DNA of 64,000 nucleotides from Sphingobacterium bovistauri (GTDB lineage Bacteria; Bacteroidota; Bacteroidia; Sphingobacteriales; Sphingobacteriaceae), in assembly GCF_020295405.1 (NCBI RefSeq), contig NZ_JADEYP010000004.1, positions 1-64,000 of the forward strand, in the 5' to 3' direction. Below are positions 55,477-63,902 of this stretch, piece after piece; positions within the stretch are counted from its first letter, which is position 1, and each line of letters starts with the position of its first letter. The position numbers were made by a program, and so were the translations under genes. The notes under the pieces are model-generated. The model ran no database searches, was not told the DNA's origin, and worked only from the letters and a program-made list of their open reading frames with translations.

Positions 55477-56565
55477 ATGAAAATCAGAATGATAGTTTGT
55501 TTAAGTACGGTTTTAGTCGGGTCGATAGCAATGAAGGAACTTGAAGCTCAGTCGAATAAATCAAAGCCATTGGTTATCTCGGAGCAAGGTAGTTTTGCTG
55601 TTGGTGGATCCGTGATTACAAAGGATGGAACTTTTGATGTACAGAATGCCCTTAAACCCGAAGGACAAACATTACATGGTGATCACGCTTATGTTTTTTA
55701 TCAGATACCAGCTAAAAGAAAAAAAATGCCGTTGGTGTTTTTGCATGGTGCAGGTCAGTCCAAAAAAACTTGGGAATCCACTCCTGATGGGCGAGAGGGA
55801 TTTCAAAATATTTTTTTGAGAAAGAGTTATCCCGTTTACTTACTCGACCAGCCTCGACGTGGGATGGCTGGACGTACTACGAAGACAGCGACCATAACAA
55901 ATACACCCGATGAGCAGTTTTGGTTTACGCAGTTTAGAATTGGAAACTATCCGAATTATTTTGAGAATGTTCAATTCCCTCGGGATGAACAATCCTTAGC
56001 ACAATTTTATAGACAAATGACTCCAAACACGGGGCCATTTGATTTGAAGGTAATATCCGATGCAATATCCGCTTTATTTGACAAAATAGGTGGTGGAGTT
56101 TTGGTTACCCATTCACAAGGAGGAGGTCCAGGCTGGATGACAGCTGTCAAAAGTTCCAATGTGAAAGCTATTGTTGCTTATGAACCGTATAGCAGTTTTT
56201 TATTCCCTGAAGGAGAGGTTCCAGCATCTATCTCGTCTACAGGTTTATTTGGTGCGTTAAAAGGTGAGGCTATTCCTTTGGCAGATTTTCTTAAACTGAC
56301 TAAAATCCCTATTGTAATTTATTACGGAGACAACATCGCTGATTCACCTACTGCTATATGGAATAAGGATCATTGGCGTTCAGGATTAGAAATGGCAAGA
56401 AAGTGGACAGATACAATTAATAAGCATGGAGGTGATGCTTCGGTAGTACATTTGCCATCTATCGGAATTAAAGGGAATACACATTTTCCTTTTTCAGATT
56501 TAAATAATTTGGAGGTAGCTGATGCACTTTCAACGTGGTTAAAAAGTAAAGGTTTAGACAAGTAG
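55477..56565 (+). CDS. Exported alpha/beta hydrolase
   Basis: A 362-residue alpha/beta hydrolase from the ATG at 55477. It carries a signal peptide (MKIRMIVCLSTVLVGSIAMK, cleavage near LEAQS). The oxyanion motif is FLHGAGQSKKTW and the nucleophile S213 lies in THSQGGGPGW; the catalytic His is probably in GNTHFPFSDL near the end. This is the first of five genes with 4-8 base gaps. Activity could be an esterase or a lyase; a periplasmic location is inferred from the signal. An ATG at 55423 would add 18 residues. Confidence 0.86.
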   Translation: MKIRMIVCLSTVLVGSIAMKELEAQSNKSKPLVISEQGSFAVGGSVITKDGTFDVQNALKPEGQTLHGDHAYVFYQIPAKRKKMPLVFLHGAGQSKKTWESTPDGREGFQNIFLRKSYPVYLLDQPRRGMAGRTTKTATITNTPDEQFWFTQFRIGNYPNYFENVQFPRDEQSLAQFYRQMTPNTGPFDLKVISDAISALFDKIGGGVLVTHSQGGGPGWMTAVKSSNVKAIVAYEPYSSFLFPEGEVPASISSTGLFGALKGEAIPLADFLKLTKIPIVIYYGDNIADSPTAIWNKDHWRSGLEMARKWTDTINKHGGDASVVHLPSIGIKGNTHFPFSDLNNLEVADALSTWLKSKGLDK

Positions 56566-56569
56566 AAAT

Positions 56570-57622
56570 ATGATAAATACAATAAAAATGACGATGGTTT
56601 GTATTGGCTTTACCTTAAATACATTCGCTTTTGGCCAGATTAATCAAGCAAATCCTTTTGGACTAGTATATCAAAACGCTATTAAACAGAATAATGAAGG
56701 GGCTGTGCAAATACATTCGGTTCATTATTCGTTGAATGGAATTACTATTGCTGCAAATGTGTACACGCCGCCAGGTTATGATCATGCTAAAAAGTATGCT
56801 GCAATTGTTATTGCGCATCCAAATGGTGGAGTAAAGGAGCAGGTCTCAGGACTATATGCACAGCATTTAGCGAATAGGGGTTATATCACTATTGTTGCTG
56901 ATGCTGCATACCAAGGAGCTTCAGGTGGACAGCCACGCAATGTTGATAAACCGGCAAATCGTATTGAAGATATTCATGGGATGGCAGACTTTATTTCTAA
57001 GTATCCCGCGGTAGATGCCGACAAAATAGGGCTATTAGGCATATGTGGTGGCGGTGGCTATGCCTTAAAAGCCGCTCAGGGTGATAAGCGTTTCAAATCC
57101 GTAGCTACATTGAGTATGTTTAATTCAGGTCGAGTTCGGCGTAATGGTTTTTTAGATAAAGATGTTGCGACTATTCAAGCGCGTTTGGCAAAAGCGTCTC
57201 AGGCTCGCGAGCAAGAAGTTTTAACAGGGGAGATTTCTTACTTGGGGACAGCAAATCCAACGGACGAGGAAATAAGAAAAATTCCTACAGATTTGTATCG
57301 TGAAGGTTATGCTTATTATTACCGTACCCACGCACATCCAAATTCAACATTCAGATACGCAGAAAGCAGTTTGGTAGACTTAATGACTTTTGATGCGAAT
57401 ACCAATATGGATTTAATAAATCAGCCTTTGCTTATGATAGCAGGCAGTAAGGCAGATACCAAATACATGAGTGAAGAAGTCTTCCCTAATGCAATTAATG
57501 CCCTACAAAAAGAGCTGTTTGTATTGGAGGGAGCTACGCATATAGAAACATATTGGAAAGAAGAATATGTAAAACAAGCCCTAGATAAGTTGGGTAGTTT
57601 TTATGGCATTACCCTTAATTAA
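56570..57622 (+). CDS. Exported dienelactone-hydrolase-like alpha/beta hydrolase (Cys nucleophile)
   Basis: A 350-residue alpha/beta hydrolase with a signal peptide (cleavage near TFAFGQIN). The nucleophile elbow reads LGICGGGGYAL, so C159 replaces the usual Ser, as in dienelactone hydrolases, and HIETYW near the C-terminus supplies the His. The start of the mature part (GITIAANVYTPPGYD) fits the YcjY/DLH-type group. It follows the first hydrolase by 4 bases. In the dienelactone-hydrolase group the Cys nucleophile goes with ring-opened lactones, but here the substrate is unknown. Confidence 0.84.
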   Translation: MINTIKMTMVCIGFTLNTFAFGQINQANPFGLVYQNAIKQNNEGAVQIHSVHYSLNGITIAANVYTPPGYDHAKKYAAIVIAHPNGGVKEQVSGLYAQHLANRGYITIVADAAYQGASGGQPRNVDKPANRIEDIHGMADFISKYPAVDADKIGLLGICGGGGYALKAAQGDKRFKSVATLSMFNSGRVRRNGFLDKDVATIQARLAKASQAREQEVLTGEISYLGTANPTDEEIRKIPTDLYREGYAYYYRTHAHPNSTFRYAESSLVDLMTFDANTNMDLINQPLLMIAGSKADTKYMSEEVFPNAINALQKELFVLEGATHIETYWKEEYVKQALDKLGSFYGITLN

Positions 57623-57630
57623 ATTGATAT

Positions 57631-58080
57631 ATGAAGAATTTTATAAAATGTTTTTTAATTGGATTGTTCCTTTCGTGGAATGTGTCCATTACGTATGCTC
57701 AAGATAAAAATGTGGAGCAGGAAATTATCACCTTGTCAAAAAATAAATGGCAATGGATGGCTGAAAAGAACGTAAATGTACTGGATAGTTTATTTCATGA
57801 GAAATCTGTCTATGTACATATGAGTGGCTCTTGGGACAAGGCCAGAGAAATGGATGTCATTAGGAGCGGCAGTATTTGGTACAAAAATGCCGTTGTACAT
57901 GATGTCTCCGTCAATATTGTAAACAATACGGCGGTTTTGTTAAATAGAATTGATTTGCAGGCGGTGGTGAGGGGCAATGAGGTGACAAATCCTTTTGTCG
58001 TGACCGAAGTATATGTCAAGGAGAATGAGAAATGGAAGCTTCTATCGCTTTCATTTACTAAAATTCTTACCCCTAATTAA
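57631..58080 (+). CDS. Exported NTF2-like (DUF4440) protein
   Basis: A 149-residue exported protein (signal ends near TYAQDKN) with an NTF2-like fold: EIITLSKNKWQWMAEKNVNV, then SLFHEKSVYVHMSGSW and the closing VTEVYVKENEKWKLLSLS strands. Such SnoaL/DUF4440 proteins include isomerases and ligand binders; catalytic residues are not certain. Gaps of 8 bases to the hydrolase upstream and 7 bases to the decarboxylase-like gene downstream show it is part of the operon. Confidence 0.82.
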   Translation: MKNFIKCFLIGLFLSWNVSITYAQDKNVEQEIITLSKNKWQWMAEKNVNVLDSLFHEKSVYVHMSGSWDKAREMDVIRSGSIWYKNAVVHDVSVNIVNNTAVLLNRIDLQAVVRGNEVTNPFVVTEVYVKENEKWKLLSLSFTKILTPN

Positions 58081-58087
58081 TTCTTAT

Positions 58088-58807
58088 ATGGTAAATAATA
58101 TGCTGTCGGTTTTGGTCTTTTGTTTTTGCTTCACAATACAAAATGCTAATGCGCAATTCAAAGAAAATAGTGCGGTAATCAATAAAGAACATGTTGCTCT
58201 TATCCGGATTTCATCACAAACTGCAATCGGCAATCTGGATGAATTGCGGAAAGAAATTCATAAAGGTTTGGATGCAGGATTGACGATTAATAAGGTAAAA
58301 GAAGGTTTAATTCATCTTCATGCTTATGCTGGTTTCCCGCGAAGTATACGAGGTTTACAAACCTTAATGTCTGTTGTGGAGGAGCGTCAAAAAAATGGAA
58401 TTAAAGATGAAAATGGAAAGGAAGCTTCTCCGATTTTGACTGAAAAATCTAAGTATGAGCGTGGGAAAGAGATTCTGCAACAGCTAACTGGCGTAAAAGA
58501 AAATGATGTAAAATCAGGTTATGCTGCGTTTGCACCAACTATAGAGGTTTTTCTTAAGGAGCATTTATTTGCAGATCTCTTCGAACGTAATGTACTGACC
58601 TATTTAGAGCGTGAATTGGTGACTATTTCAGTGTTATCAAGTATTGGTAAAGTAGAACCTATGCTAAAATCTCATCTGACGATTTGTGTTAATTTGGGCT
58701 ATAGTCTAGCGCATTTACAGCATTTTGTTGAAATAATTAAACAAACACAAGGCGAAGAGAGGGCATCAGAAACAGAAAAAGTGTTGGCGGAGGTATTAAA
58801 AAAATAG
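58088..58807 (+). CDS. Exported carboxymuconolactone decarboxylase-family protein
   Basis: A 239-residue protein from the ATG at 58088, with an export signal (SVLVFCFCFTIQNANAQF). The helical CMD pattern appears twice: GLIHLHAYAGFPRSIRGLQT in the first half and ERELVTISVLSSIG followed by LKSHLTICVNLGYSLAHLQH in the second. The CxxC of AhpD-type members is absent, so gamma-carboxymuconolactone decarboxylase-like chemistry is more likely than a peroxidase role. Members are normally cytoplasmic, making the signal unusual. The open frame extends upstream to 58013 inside the previous gene, but only the 58088 start gives a signal peptide; gaps to neighbours are 7 bases each side. Confidence 0.87.
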   Translation: MVNNMLSVLVFCFCFTIQNANAQFKENSAVINKEHVALIRISSQTAIGNLDELRKEIHKGLDAGLTINKVKEGLIHLHAYAGFPRSIRGLQTLMSVVEERQKNGIKDENGKEASPILTEKSKYERGKEILQQLTGVKENDVKSGYAAFAPTIEVFLKEHLFADLFERNVLTYLERELVTISVLSSIGKVEPMLKSHLTICVNLGYSLAHLQHFVEIIKQTQGEERASETEKVLAEVLKK

Positions 58808-58814
58808 AACACTT

Positions 58815-59291
58815 ATGATGAATTGGAAAATGAAAACTACACTATTAGCTTTCTGCACTCTAGTGTTTTCTTGCAATCAAAATATGGATACAAAAACTGT
58901 AGGGAAGGTGCCGTTTGAAAAGGGCGAATTGGTAACTAATAGCAATTTCACAGGTACCGTATGGTTGAATTATTTAGCCGAGACGGATAGCATTCATAAT
59001 GTTAATATTGGCTCTGTTACGTTTGCACCTGGGGCTCGAACAAACTGGCATTACCACAAAGGTGGACAAATATTGTTAGTTACGGCCGGTCGTGGTTTAT
59101 ATCAGGAAAAAGGTAAACCAATTGAAGTTATTGAAACAGGTGAAGTCGTAAAATGTCCCCCAAATATTGAACATTGGCATGGCGCAACGCCTAAAGACAC
59201 GATGACGCATATCGCAATTGGAACAAATACAAATATTGGAGGAGCTGTTTGGTTAGATCCAGTCACTGATGAAGAATATCACAAGAATTAA
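58815..59291 (+). CDS. Cupin lipoprotein, (R)-mandelonitrile lyase-like
   Basis: A 158-residue cupin with a lipoprotein signal (Cys20 in LVFSCNQN). The metal site is H79, H81 and Q85 in NWHYHKGGQ and H120/H122 in IEHWHGA. The stretch SVTFAPGARTNWHYHKGGQ, LLVTAGRG and MTHIAIG, ending with VTDEEY, follows the small cupin family of the bacterial (R)-mandelonitrile lyases such as the Granulicella enzyme, which are cytoplasmic. The start may be the ATG at 58830 (MKTTLLAF). It is the last of five genes and would sit on the outer or inner membrane. Substrate unknown; the resemblance is to the fold and metal site. Confidence 0.84.
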   Translation: MMNWKMKTTLLAFCTLVFSCNQNMDTKTVGKVPFEKGELVTNSNFTGTVWLNYLAETDSIHNVNIGSVTFAPGARTNWHYHKGGQILLVTAGRGLYQEKGKPIEVIETGEVVKCPPNIEHWHGATPKDTMTHIAIGTNTNIGGAVWLDPVTDEEYHKN

Positions 59292-59400
59292 GAGGTTTTT
59301 CTATCGATTGGTAATCATGGTGAGTTAATATTTTTGTGACATCAAAGACTTTATGTGCAAAAAAATGAAGATTCTGAAACTCAAGTTTTGCGGTTACAAA

Positions 59401-59436
59401 TGAGGCTGTCTATTTTAAGACAGCCTCATATTTTTT
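59401..59436. terminator. Bidirectional terminator
   Basis: A perfect 11-bp stem (59401-59411 with 59418-59428) with a 6-base loop is followed by T6. It separates the AraC-linked operon from the convergent rtcB cluster. Confidence 0.82.
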
Positions 59437-59453
59437 ACTGAAATATAATATTA

Positions 59454-60875
59454 TCAATCCTCTCGAGATCCATCATCCGCCATTCGAACAATTTTTGGCA
59501 AGAAAGTAGCCACAATATCCACTAAATCCTTTTGTGCTGCCATCACCGTATGAATATCTTTATACGCCATAGGTGCTTCATCCATTCCTGCGCCGATCAA
59601 AGTCACTCCATTATCTGCCAAAAGGGAAGATAAATCAGATTTTGAGAGTGATTTTATTGCTTTCGTACGGCTCATAAGCCGTCCTGCACCATGTGATGCC
59701 GAATTAATAGAAGTTTCCTCACCTTTTCCACGTACCAAAAATCCTGGTGTAGCCATAGAGCCCGGGATAATTCCCATAACGTCTTTGGAAGCAGGTGTAG
59801 CTCCTTTACGATGTACGATCACTTCTTCACCATTGAATTGCTCTTTCCAAGCAAAATTATGGTGGTTTTCTACTTTGGCTAATAATTCAGCTCCTAAGGC
59901 TGATTTTATTTTAACATGAATCATTTCATGACAAGCAGAAGCGTAATCACCAGCCAAATTCATCGCCAACCAATATTCATGTCCTGCCTCAGAATCCAAA
60001 TCTAAGTAGGCCAAATTTTGTGCTTTGAAAGGTAATTTACATAATTCCTTTGCCAATTTGGTATAATGATCTGCTATTGTAGCTCCCATTCCTCGAGAAC
60101 CTGAATGTGTCAATAATGCCAAATAAGAACCTTTTTCGATATTCAAAACCTCATCCTTCTCTTTGAACTCCATTACCCCAAATTCCACAAAGTGATTACC
60201 TCCTCCAGAAGTGCCCAATTGCGTCCATGCCTTGTCCTTCAATTCTCGAATGAAAGCATTGGTTTCAAATAAGGAGTTATCCAATACAGCATGATCCGAG
60301 CGTTCGTGCTTCAAAAAACTATGACCTGCACCAAATTTGGTGTTGTCGATTAAGATTTTCTTCAATTTATGATGTTCTAAATCTAAATAAGTAGCAGGTA
60401 AATCAAAAACTGATAACGCCATTCGACAACCAATATCCACACCTACACCGTAAGGAATAATCGCATTTTTGGTAGCCAACACACCACCAATGGGCAATCC
60501 ATATCCTTGATGCGCATCGGGCATCAAAGCCCCTGCAACAGTTACAGGAAGAGTCATAGCTACATTCATTTGATCTTTAGCACCTTCCTCAATATTCTCT
60601 GCACCATAGACGGTATATTCATTGGGTTTATCATTCAGTGTAATCAGCTCGTCATCAATCTTTTCTATATTCAACAAGACATTAGCTAAAGGCTCAAAAG
60701 TTGAATCTACCAAAAAGGATTCAGGAGTTTCTAATACATCTTTAAACTTTTGGAGCATCTCTTCTTTTGTGAGCCCCAAACGTTTTTTATTAATTTTCAA
60801 TGCTACTCCCATAGCATGATTTTCTTTATATCCTAAAGCAATCAAATCGTTGCCATTTATTCTTTTATTTTTCAT
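59454..60875 (-). CDS. rtcB: RNA-splicing ligase RtcB
   Basis: RtcB joins RNA 3'-phosphate or 2',3'-cyclic phosphate ends to 5'-OH ends, using GTP and Mn. The 473-residue length is usual. Motifs are MPDAHQGYGLPIGG (119-132), the metal ligands in GVDIGC (D147, C150), GGGNHF (H228), THSGSRG (H257) and HHNFAW (H339 region), and the guanylylated H355 in HRKGATPA. The gene is last in a four-gene cluster with two RlaP nucleotidyltransferases and a slipin. Archease is not present in the window. Confidence 0.96.
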   Translation of the reverse strand: MKNKRINGNDLIALGYKENHAMGVALKINKKRLGLTKEEMLQKFKDVLETPESFLVDSTFEPLANVLLNIEKIDDELITLNDKPNEYTVYGAENIEEGAKDQMNVAMTLPVTVAGALMPDAHQGYGLPIGGVLATKNAIIPYGVGVDIGCRMALSVFDLPATYLDLEHHKLKKILIDNTKFGAGHSFLKHERSDHAVLDNSLFETNAFIRELKDKAWTQLGTSGGGNHFVEFGVMEFKEKDEVLNIEKGSYLALLTHSGSRGMGATIADHYTKLAKELCKLPFKAQNLAYLDLDSEAGHEYWLAMNLAGDYASACHEMIHVKIKSALGAELLAKVENHHNFAWKEQFNGEEVIVHRKGATPASKDVMGIIPGSMATPGFLVRGKGEETSINSASHGAGRLMSRTKAIKSLSKSDLSSLLADNGVTLIGAGMDEAPMAYKDIHTVMAAQKDLVDIVATFLPKIVRMADDGSRED

Positions 60876-60887
60876 TAATAAAACTCA

Positions 60888-61943
60888 TTAATTGTATAAA
60901 ATTGTACGTATCTCAACCAATCTAGGTCGCAACAATTCCGTATTTACAGTTTTTTTTAAATCACTTGTGATCCTCAATTCGCTTATTTCATCTTGCAGAG
61001 CAAGAGCCTTATCTAGCAACTCTTCATAGGTATATAAACCAGATTTTATCTTAAGCAGTTCTTCTCGATTTGACCTTCTAACCCGTAAATCTTGATGAAG
61101 CAATATATCCTTAGCGACTTCCATTAGGCGTATTGTATGCATCATATTCTTGGCGTCATATCCTGTATTGTGCTCCAAATTGGCAAGAAATCGTTTTTCA
61201 TTACGATTAGATTCCCATTCATAATATTCCCGATAACTCTTACAATGTTGGGCAAAGGAATCTTGATTAACGACAAGATAAGCTTCCAATTTTTCACCTT
61301 TAGGTATGGATGAACAGGACACGTCACAACTATCAGGTTTTGCTAAAACTCCTTTATACTTGCCTTTTGTTGGATTATGATACAAACCGTATGTCCCTTT
61401 GCAATGATTCAATTTAGCTAATCCACAATTGGTCTGATCCCAACCTTTATTTTCCAACCATTGAACAAAAGGTTTGGCATCATTCCCTTCCAGAACATAG
61501 CAAAAATCTAACAATGTTTTTCTGTCCCGTTCTATCGGATTATTGATTTTCTTATTTAGACCTTTTGCTTTTTGAATCTGAACCATTGCATAATTCGAAA
61601 ATGTCTTGACAGCTTCTAAAGAAAGGCAATCTCGAATATTCAAATCCTCCATCAAAGGATGCTTATACGTCACACAATCTGCAGGGCTTGCTAATATTTC
61701 CAAAGCACTCGGATTACTCTTGGACAAAAGTTCGAAAAACCGTCCCAATTCGTAGTAAACCACATCATTTTTTTCATCCGCAACTTGTGCTATATATTCA
61801 CCAGCATAAAAATTGTCTTTTGAAAGATAGAACACTCCTTTTACATCCATGTCCGAATCTTTGGTAGCCAATCCATAAGCATGGCTACCAGCCACTACTT
61901 CAAAAAGTATTAATCCATTAGCATGAAGCGCTTCTATAGTCAT
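60888..61943 (-). CDS. RlaP-type nucleotidyltransferase (long form)
   Basis: A 351-residue member of the DNA-polymerase-beta superfamily nucleotidyltransferases, of the RlaP type associated with RNA repair. The nucleotide-binding GS is G19-S20 in VVAGSHAYG, and the metal-binding acids are D31 and D33 in KDSDMDVKG. A third acid cannot be assigned with confidence. A C-terminal helical domain of about 200 residues contains a Cys-rich loop (SCDVSCSS). It begins inside the shorter nucleotidyltransferase gene (26-base overlap) and ends 12 bases before rtcB, so all are cotranslated. It probably adds or repairs RNA ends. Confidence 0.9.
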   Translation of the reverse strand: MTIEALHANGLILFEVVAGSHAYGLATKDSDMDVKGVFYLSKDNFYAGEYIAQVADEKNDVVYYELGRFFELLSKSNPSALEILASPADCVTYKHPLMEDLNIRDCLSLEAVKTFSNYAMVQIQKAKGLNKKINNPIERDRKTLLDFCYVLEGNDAKPFVQWLENKGWDQTNCGLAKLNHCKGTYGLYHNPTKGKYKGVLAKPDSCDVSCSSIPKGEKLEAYLVVNQDSFAQHCKSYREYYEWESNRNEKRFLANLEHNTGYDAKNMMHTIRLMEVAKDILLHQDLRVRRSNREELLKIKSGLYTYEELLDKALALQDEISELRITSDLKKTVNTELLRPRLVEIRTILYN

Positions 61944-62688
61944 CTTCCAATATTTTTAAAAATCCAACATTTGCTAATTCTTTACTTATCATCATTGCAT
62001 CCAAAGTATCTGCGTAAGTCCATATTTCGTCTTGTCGTTCTATGATGAATGTTCTCAATTCATCTGAAAGACTAAAAACAAAACTTTCTTCAAGCTCTAA
62101 CTTCAGACTTCTCAACTCTTTACAAGATACTTTTATTTTCTCCGGAAGCAAAGTCATCAAAGGTTCAAACTCCATTGGTGCATAAGTCCCAAATTTCATA
62201 CTCCAATAAGCTGAAAGCAAAGAGCGCATGATATAAAAAAAGGATTTCAGTTTCATTTCTTCAAAAGACACAGATTCCATTCGTCCTCGAACTATACCTA
62301 AATAATGATGTATATGTCTTTTAGCTACATAAAAATCAATAAAAACTGATTTCATGTACGTCTGAAAACCCTCCTTTTCGCAGTAAACTATAGGCGATTG
62401 TAACCATTCAAAAGGCGTTACATTGCTCTTATGAAGTAACAAAAACACTTTCTTTATGTCCCAACCTACAAAATCCAAGTCATCAACTATGGAGAATCCC
62501 AATTCAGTTGATTCCTCAAACACTGACATATAATGATTCTTCTTTCTTTTATATATAAATCGAACATCGTAGTCACTATCTGTTGATGGAAACCCCCAAG
62601 CTCTACTTCCAGATTCACAAGCAAACAATATTTCTATGTCGTACTTTTCCTCTATTTCCTTAAGTTTTGATATTATTATCTTTTCCAT
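61918..62688 (-). CDS. RlaP-type nucleotidyltransferase (short form)
   Basis: A 256-residue nucleotidyltransferase of the same superfamily as its neighbour. The motif CESGSRAWGFPSTDSDYDV (residues 24-42) contains the nucleotide-binding GS (G27-S28) and metal acids D39 and D41; a third acid may be in DDLDFVGWD. It has the same order of features as the longer copy but little shared sequence beyond the motif, so the two are diverged paralogues. It precedes the long form with a 26-base overlap and follows the slipin gene by 66 bases. Confidence 0.9.
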   Translation of the reverse strand: MEKIIISKLKEIEEKYDIEILFACESGSRAWGFPSTDSDYDVRFIYKRKKNHYMSVFEESTELGFSIVDDLDFVGWDIKKVFLLLHKSNVTPFEWLQSPIVYCEKEGFQTYMKSVFIDFYVAKRHIHHYLGIVRGRMESVSFEEMKLKSFFYIMRSLLSAYWSMKFGTYAPMEFEPLMTLLPEKIKVSCKELRSLKLELEESFVFSLSDELRTFIIERQDEIWTYADTLDAMMISKELANVGFLKILEDDYRSASC

Positions 62689-62754
62689 TAATTCCCTATT
62701 TTGGTTAGAGGTAGTAACCTCTTCAAAGCTACCCCTAACCGTCTAAAAATCTAA

Positions 62755-63849
62755 TTATTTAACAAACAATTGTTTCAATTGATCGACTATTTGGCCATTT
62801 CCGGAGACAGATATAGAGTTAATCTTTTCGGCAATTTTCTCTACATATTCCATCTCTTTCAATTTGAACAACATCGTATTATCTTCCATCAATTTCGCTG
62901 TATTCAACAAGCTTCTTGTCGAAGCTGTCTCTTCACGACGTGTAATGATATTAGCCTGTGCACGTTTTTCAGCTACCAATACTTGGTTCATGATTTCTCG
63001 AATATCTCCTGGCAAAATCACATCTTTCATTCCCGAATTAAGAATTTTTACCCCCAATAATTCGACTTGAGACGCGACTTCTGCTAAGATATGCTCGTTA
63101 ATCGCTGATTTGTTCTCCATCAATTCATCCAAAGTCAATCGACCGATATAAGAACGTAATGCTAACTGCATTAAAATGTACAATTGTTTTTCAAAATCCT
63201 TATTCTCCAATAAAGATTTGATGATATCAACCACTTGGTATTGCACCGAAAAATTGATACGGATTTGTGCTTTATCTTTAGTTAATATTTCTTGACCTAC
63301 GATTTCCATAGTAGTCAAACGCATATCAGCTTTTGTTACTGCAATAGTGGTGGCATTTTTCCACCAGTAGTATGTACCAGCTTCCAACACTTTCTCAAAA
63401 GCACCATCGACAAACAATAATCCTTTCTCGGATGGCTCAATCTTGTGTTGACGGACATAGAATGCCAAAGATTGTTTTTCTAACAAATTCTTGCTTATCG
63501 CTTTCGAAATCTCGATAGTCGAAATATCTTCTTTTTGAAATGTTAACTCTTGCAATCCTTTCCAAAATATATGTCGCCCAGAGGTTAATGATTGTTTGAA
63601 ATTACCATTCGCATAAACAATTCCAATTTCATTATCCAATACATCTACAACTTCTACCAATTCTGAAAAACCCGAAATCTGTAACAATACATCAACATCA
63701 TATGGCGTATGAAATGGTTTCGCCATATCGTATTTTTGTATTTGCTCACCGAATCCTAACCAATATTTCCCAGCAGTCAATACACGTACTACAGCATTGT
63801 TCTTTACAACAAATCCTACTTCATTAGTGTTAATAGTTACTCTTTTCAT
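62755..63849 (-). CDS. Slipin-like SPFH protein of the rtcB cluster
   Basis: A 364-residue SPFH/band 7 protein from the ATG at 63849. Before the SPFH domain are three related ~25-residue units at about 9-34, 73-98 and 140-165 (NEVGFVVKNN, NEIGIVYANG and SEKGLLFVDG, each ending in an aromatic-rich GxxxWW-like turn). The SPFH core runs from about 165 to 310 and includes LKGVKILNSGMKDVILPGDI-like sequence (ELLGVKILNSGMKDVI). The last ~60 residues are helical. No N-terminal membrane helix is visible, unlike classical slipins. It is the first gene of the cluster. The frame extends to 63903 without domain support. Slipins occur with RtcB in RNA-repair operons. Confidence 0.88.
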   Translation of the reverse strand: MKRVTINTNEVGFVVKNNAVVRVLTAGKYWLGFGEQIQKYDMAKPFHTPYDVDVLLQISGFSELVEVVDVLDNEIGIVYANGNFKQSLTSGRHIFWKGLQELTFQKEDISTIEISKAISKNLLEKQSLAFYVRQHKIEPSEKGLLFVDGAFEKVLEAGTYYWWKNATTIAVTKADMRLTTMEIVGQEILTKDKAQIRINFSVQYQVVDIIKSLLENKDFEKQLYILMQLALRSYIGRLTLDELMENKSAINEHILAEVASQVELLGVKILNSGMKDVILPGDIREIMNQVLVAEKRAQANIITRREETASTRSLLNTAKLMEDNTMLFKLKEMEYVEKIAEKINSISVSGNGQIVDQLKQLFVK

Positions 63850-63902
63850 ATTATTGTTTTTTAATTTTTTATTTATTTGAACAGTTAAACTCCTAATTCT
63901 CA

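Noticed and set aside
58013..58087. Upstream extension of the carboxymuconolactone decarboxylase frame
   Set aside because: It overlaps the preceding gene in another frame and removes the signal peptide from the N-terminus; the ATG at 58088 is better.
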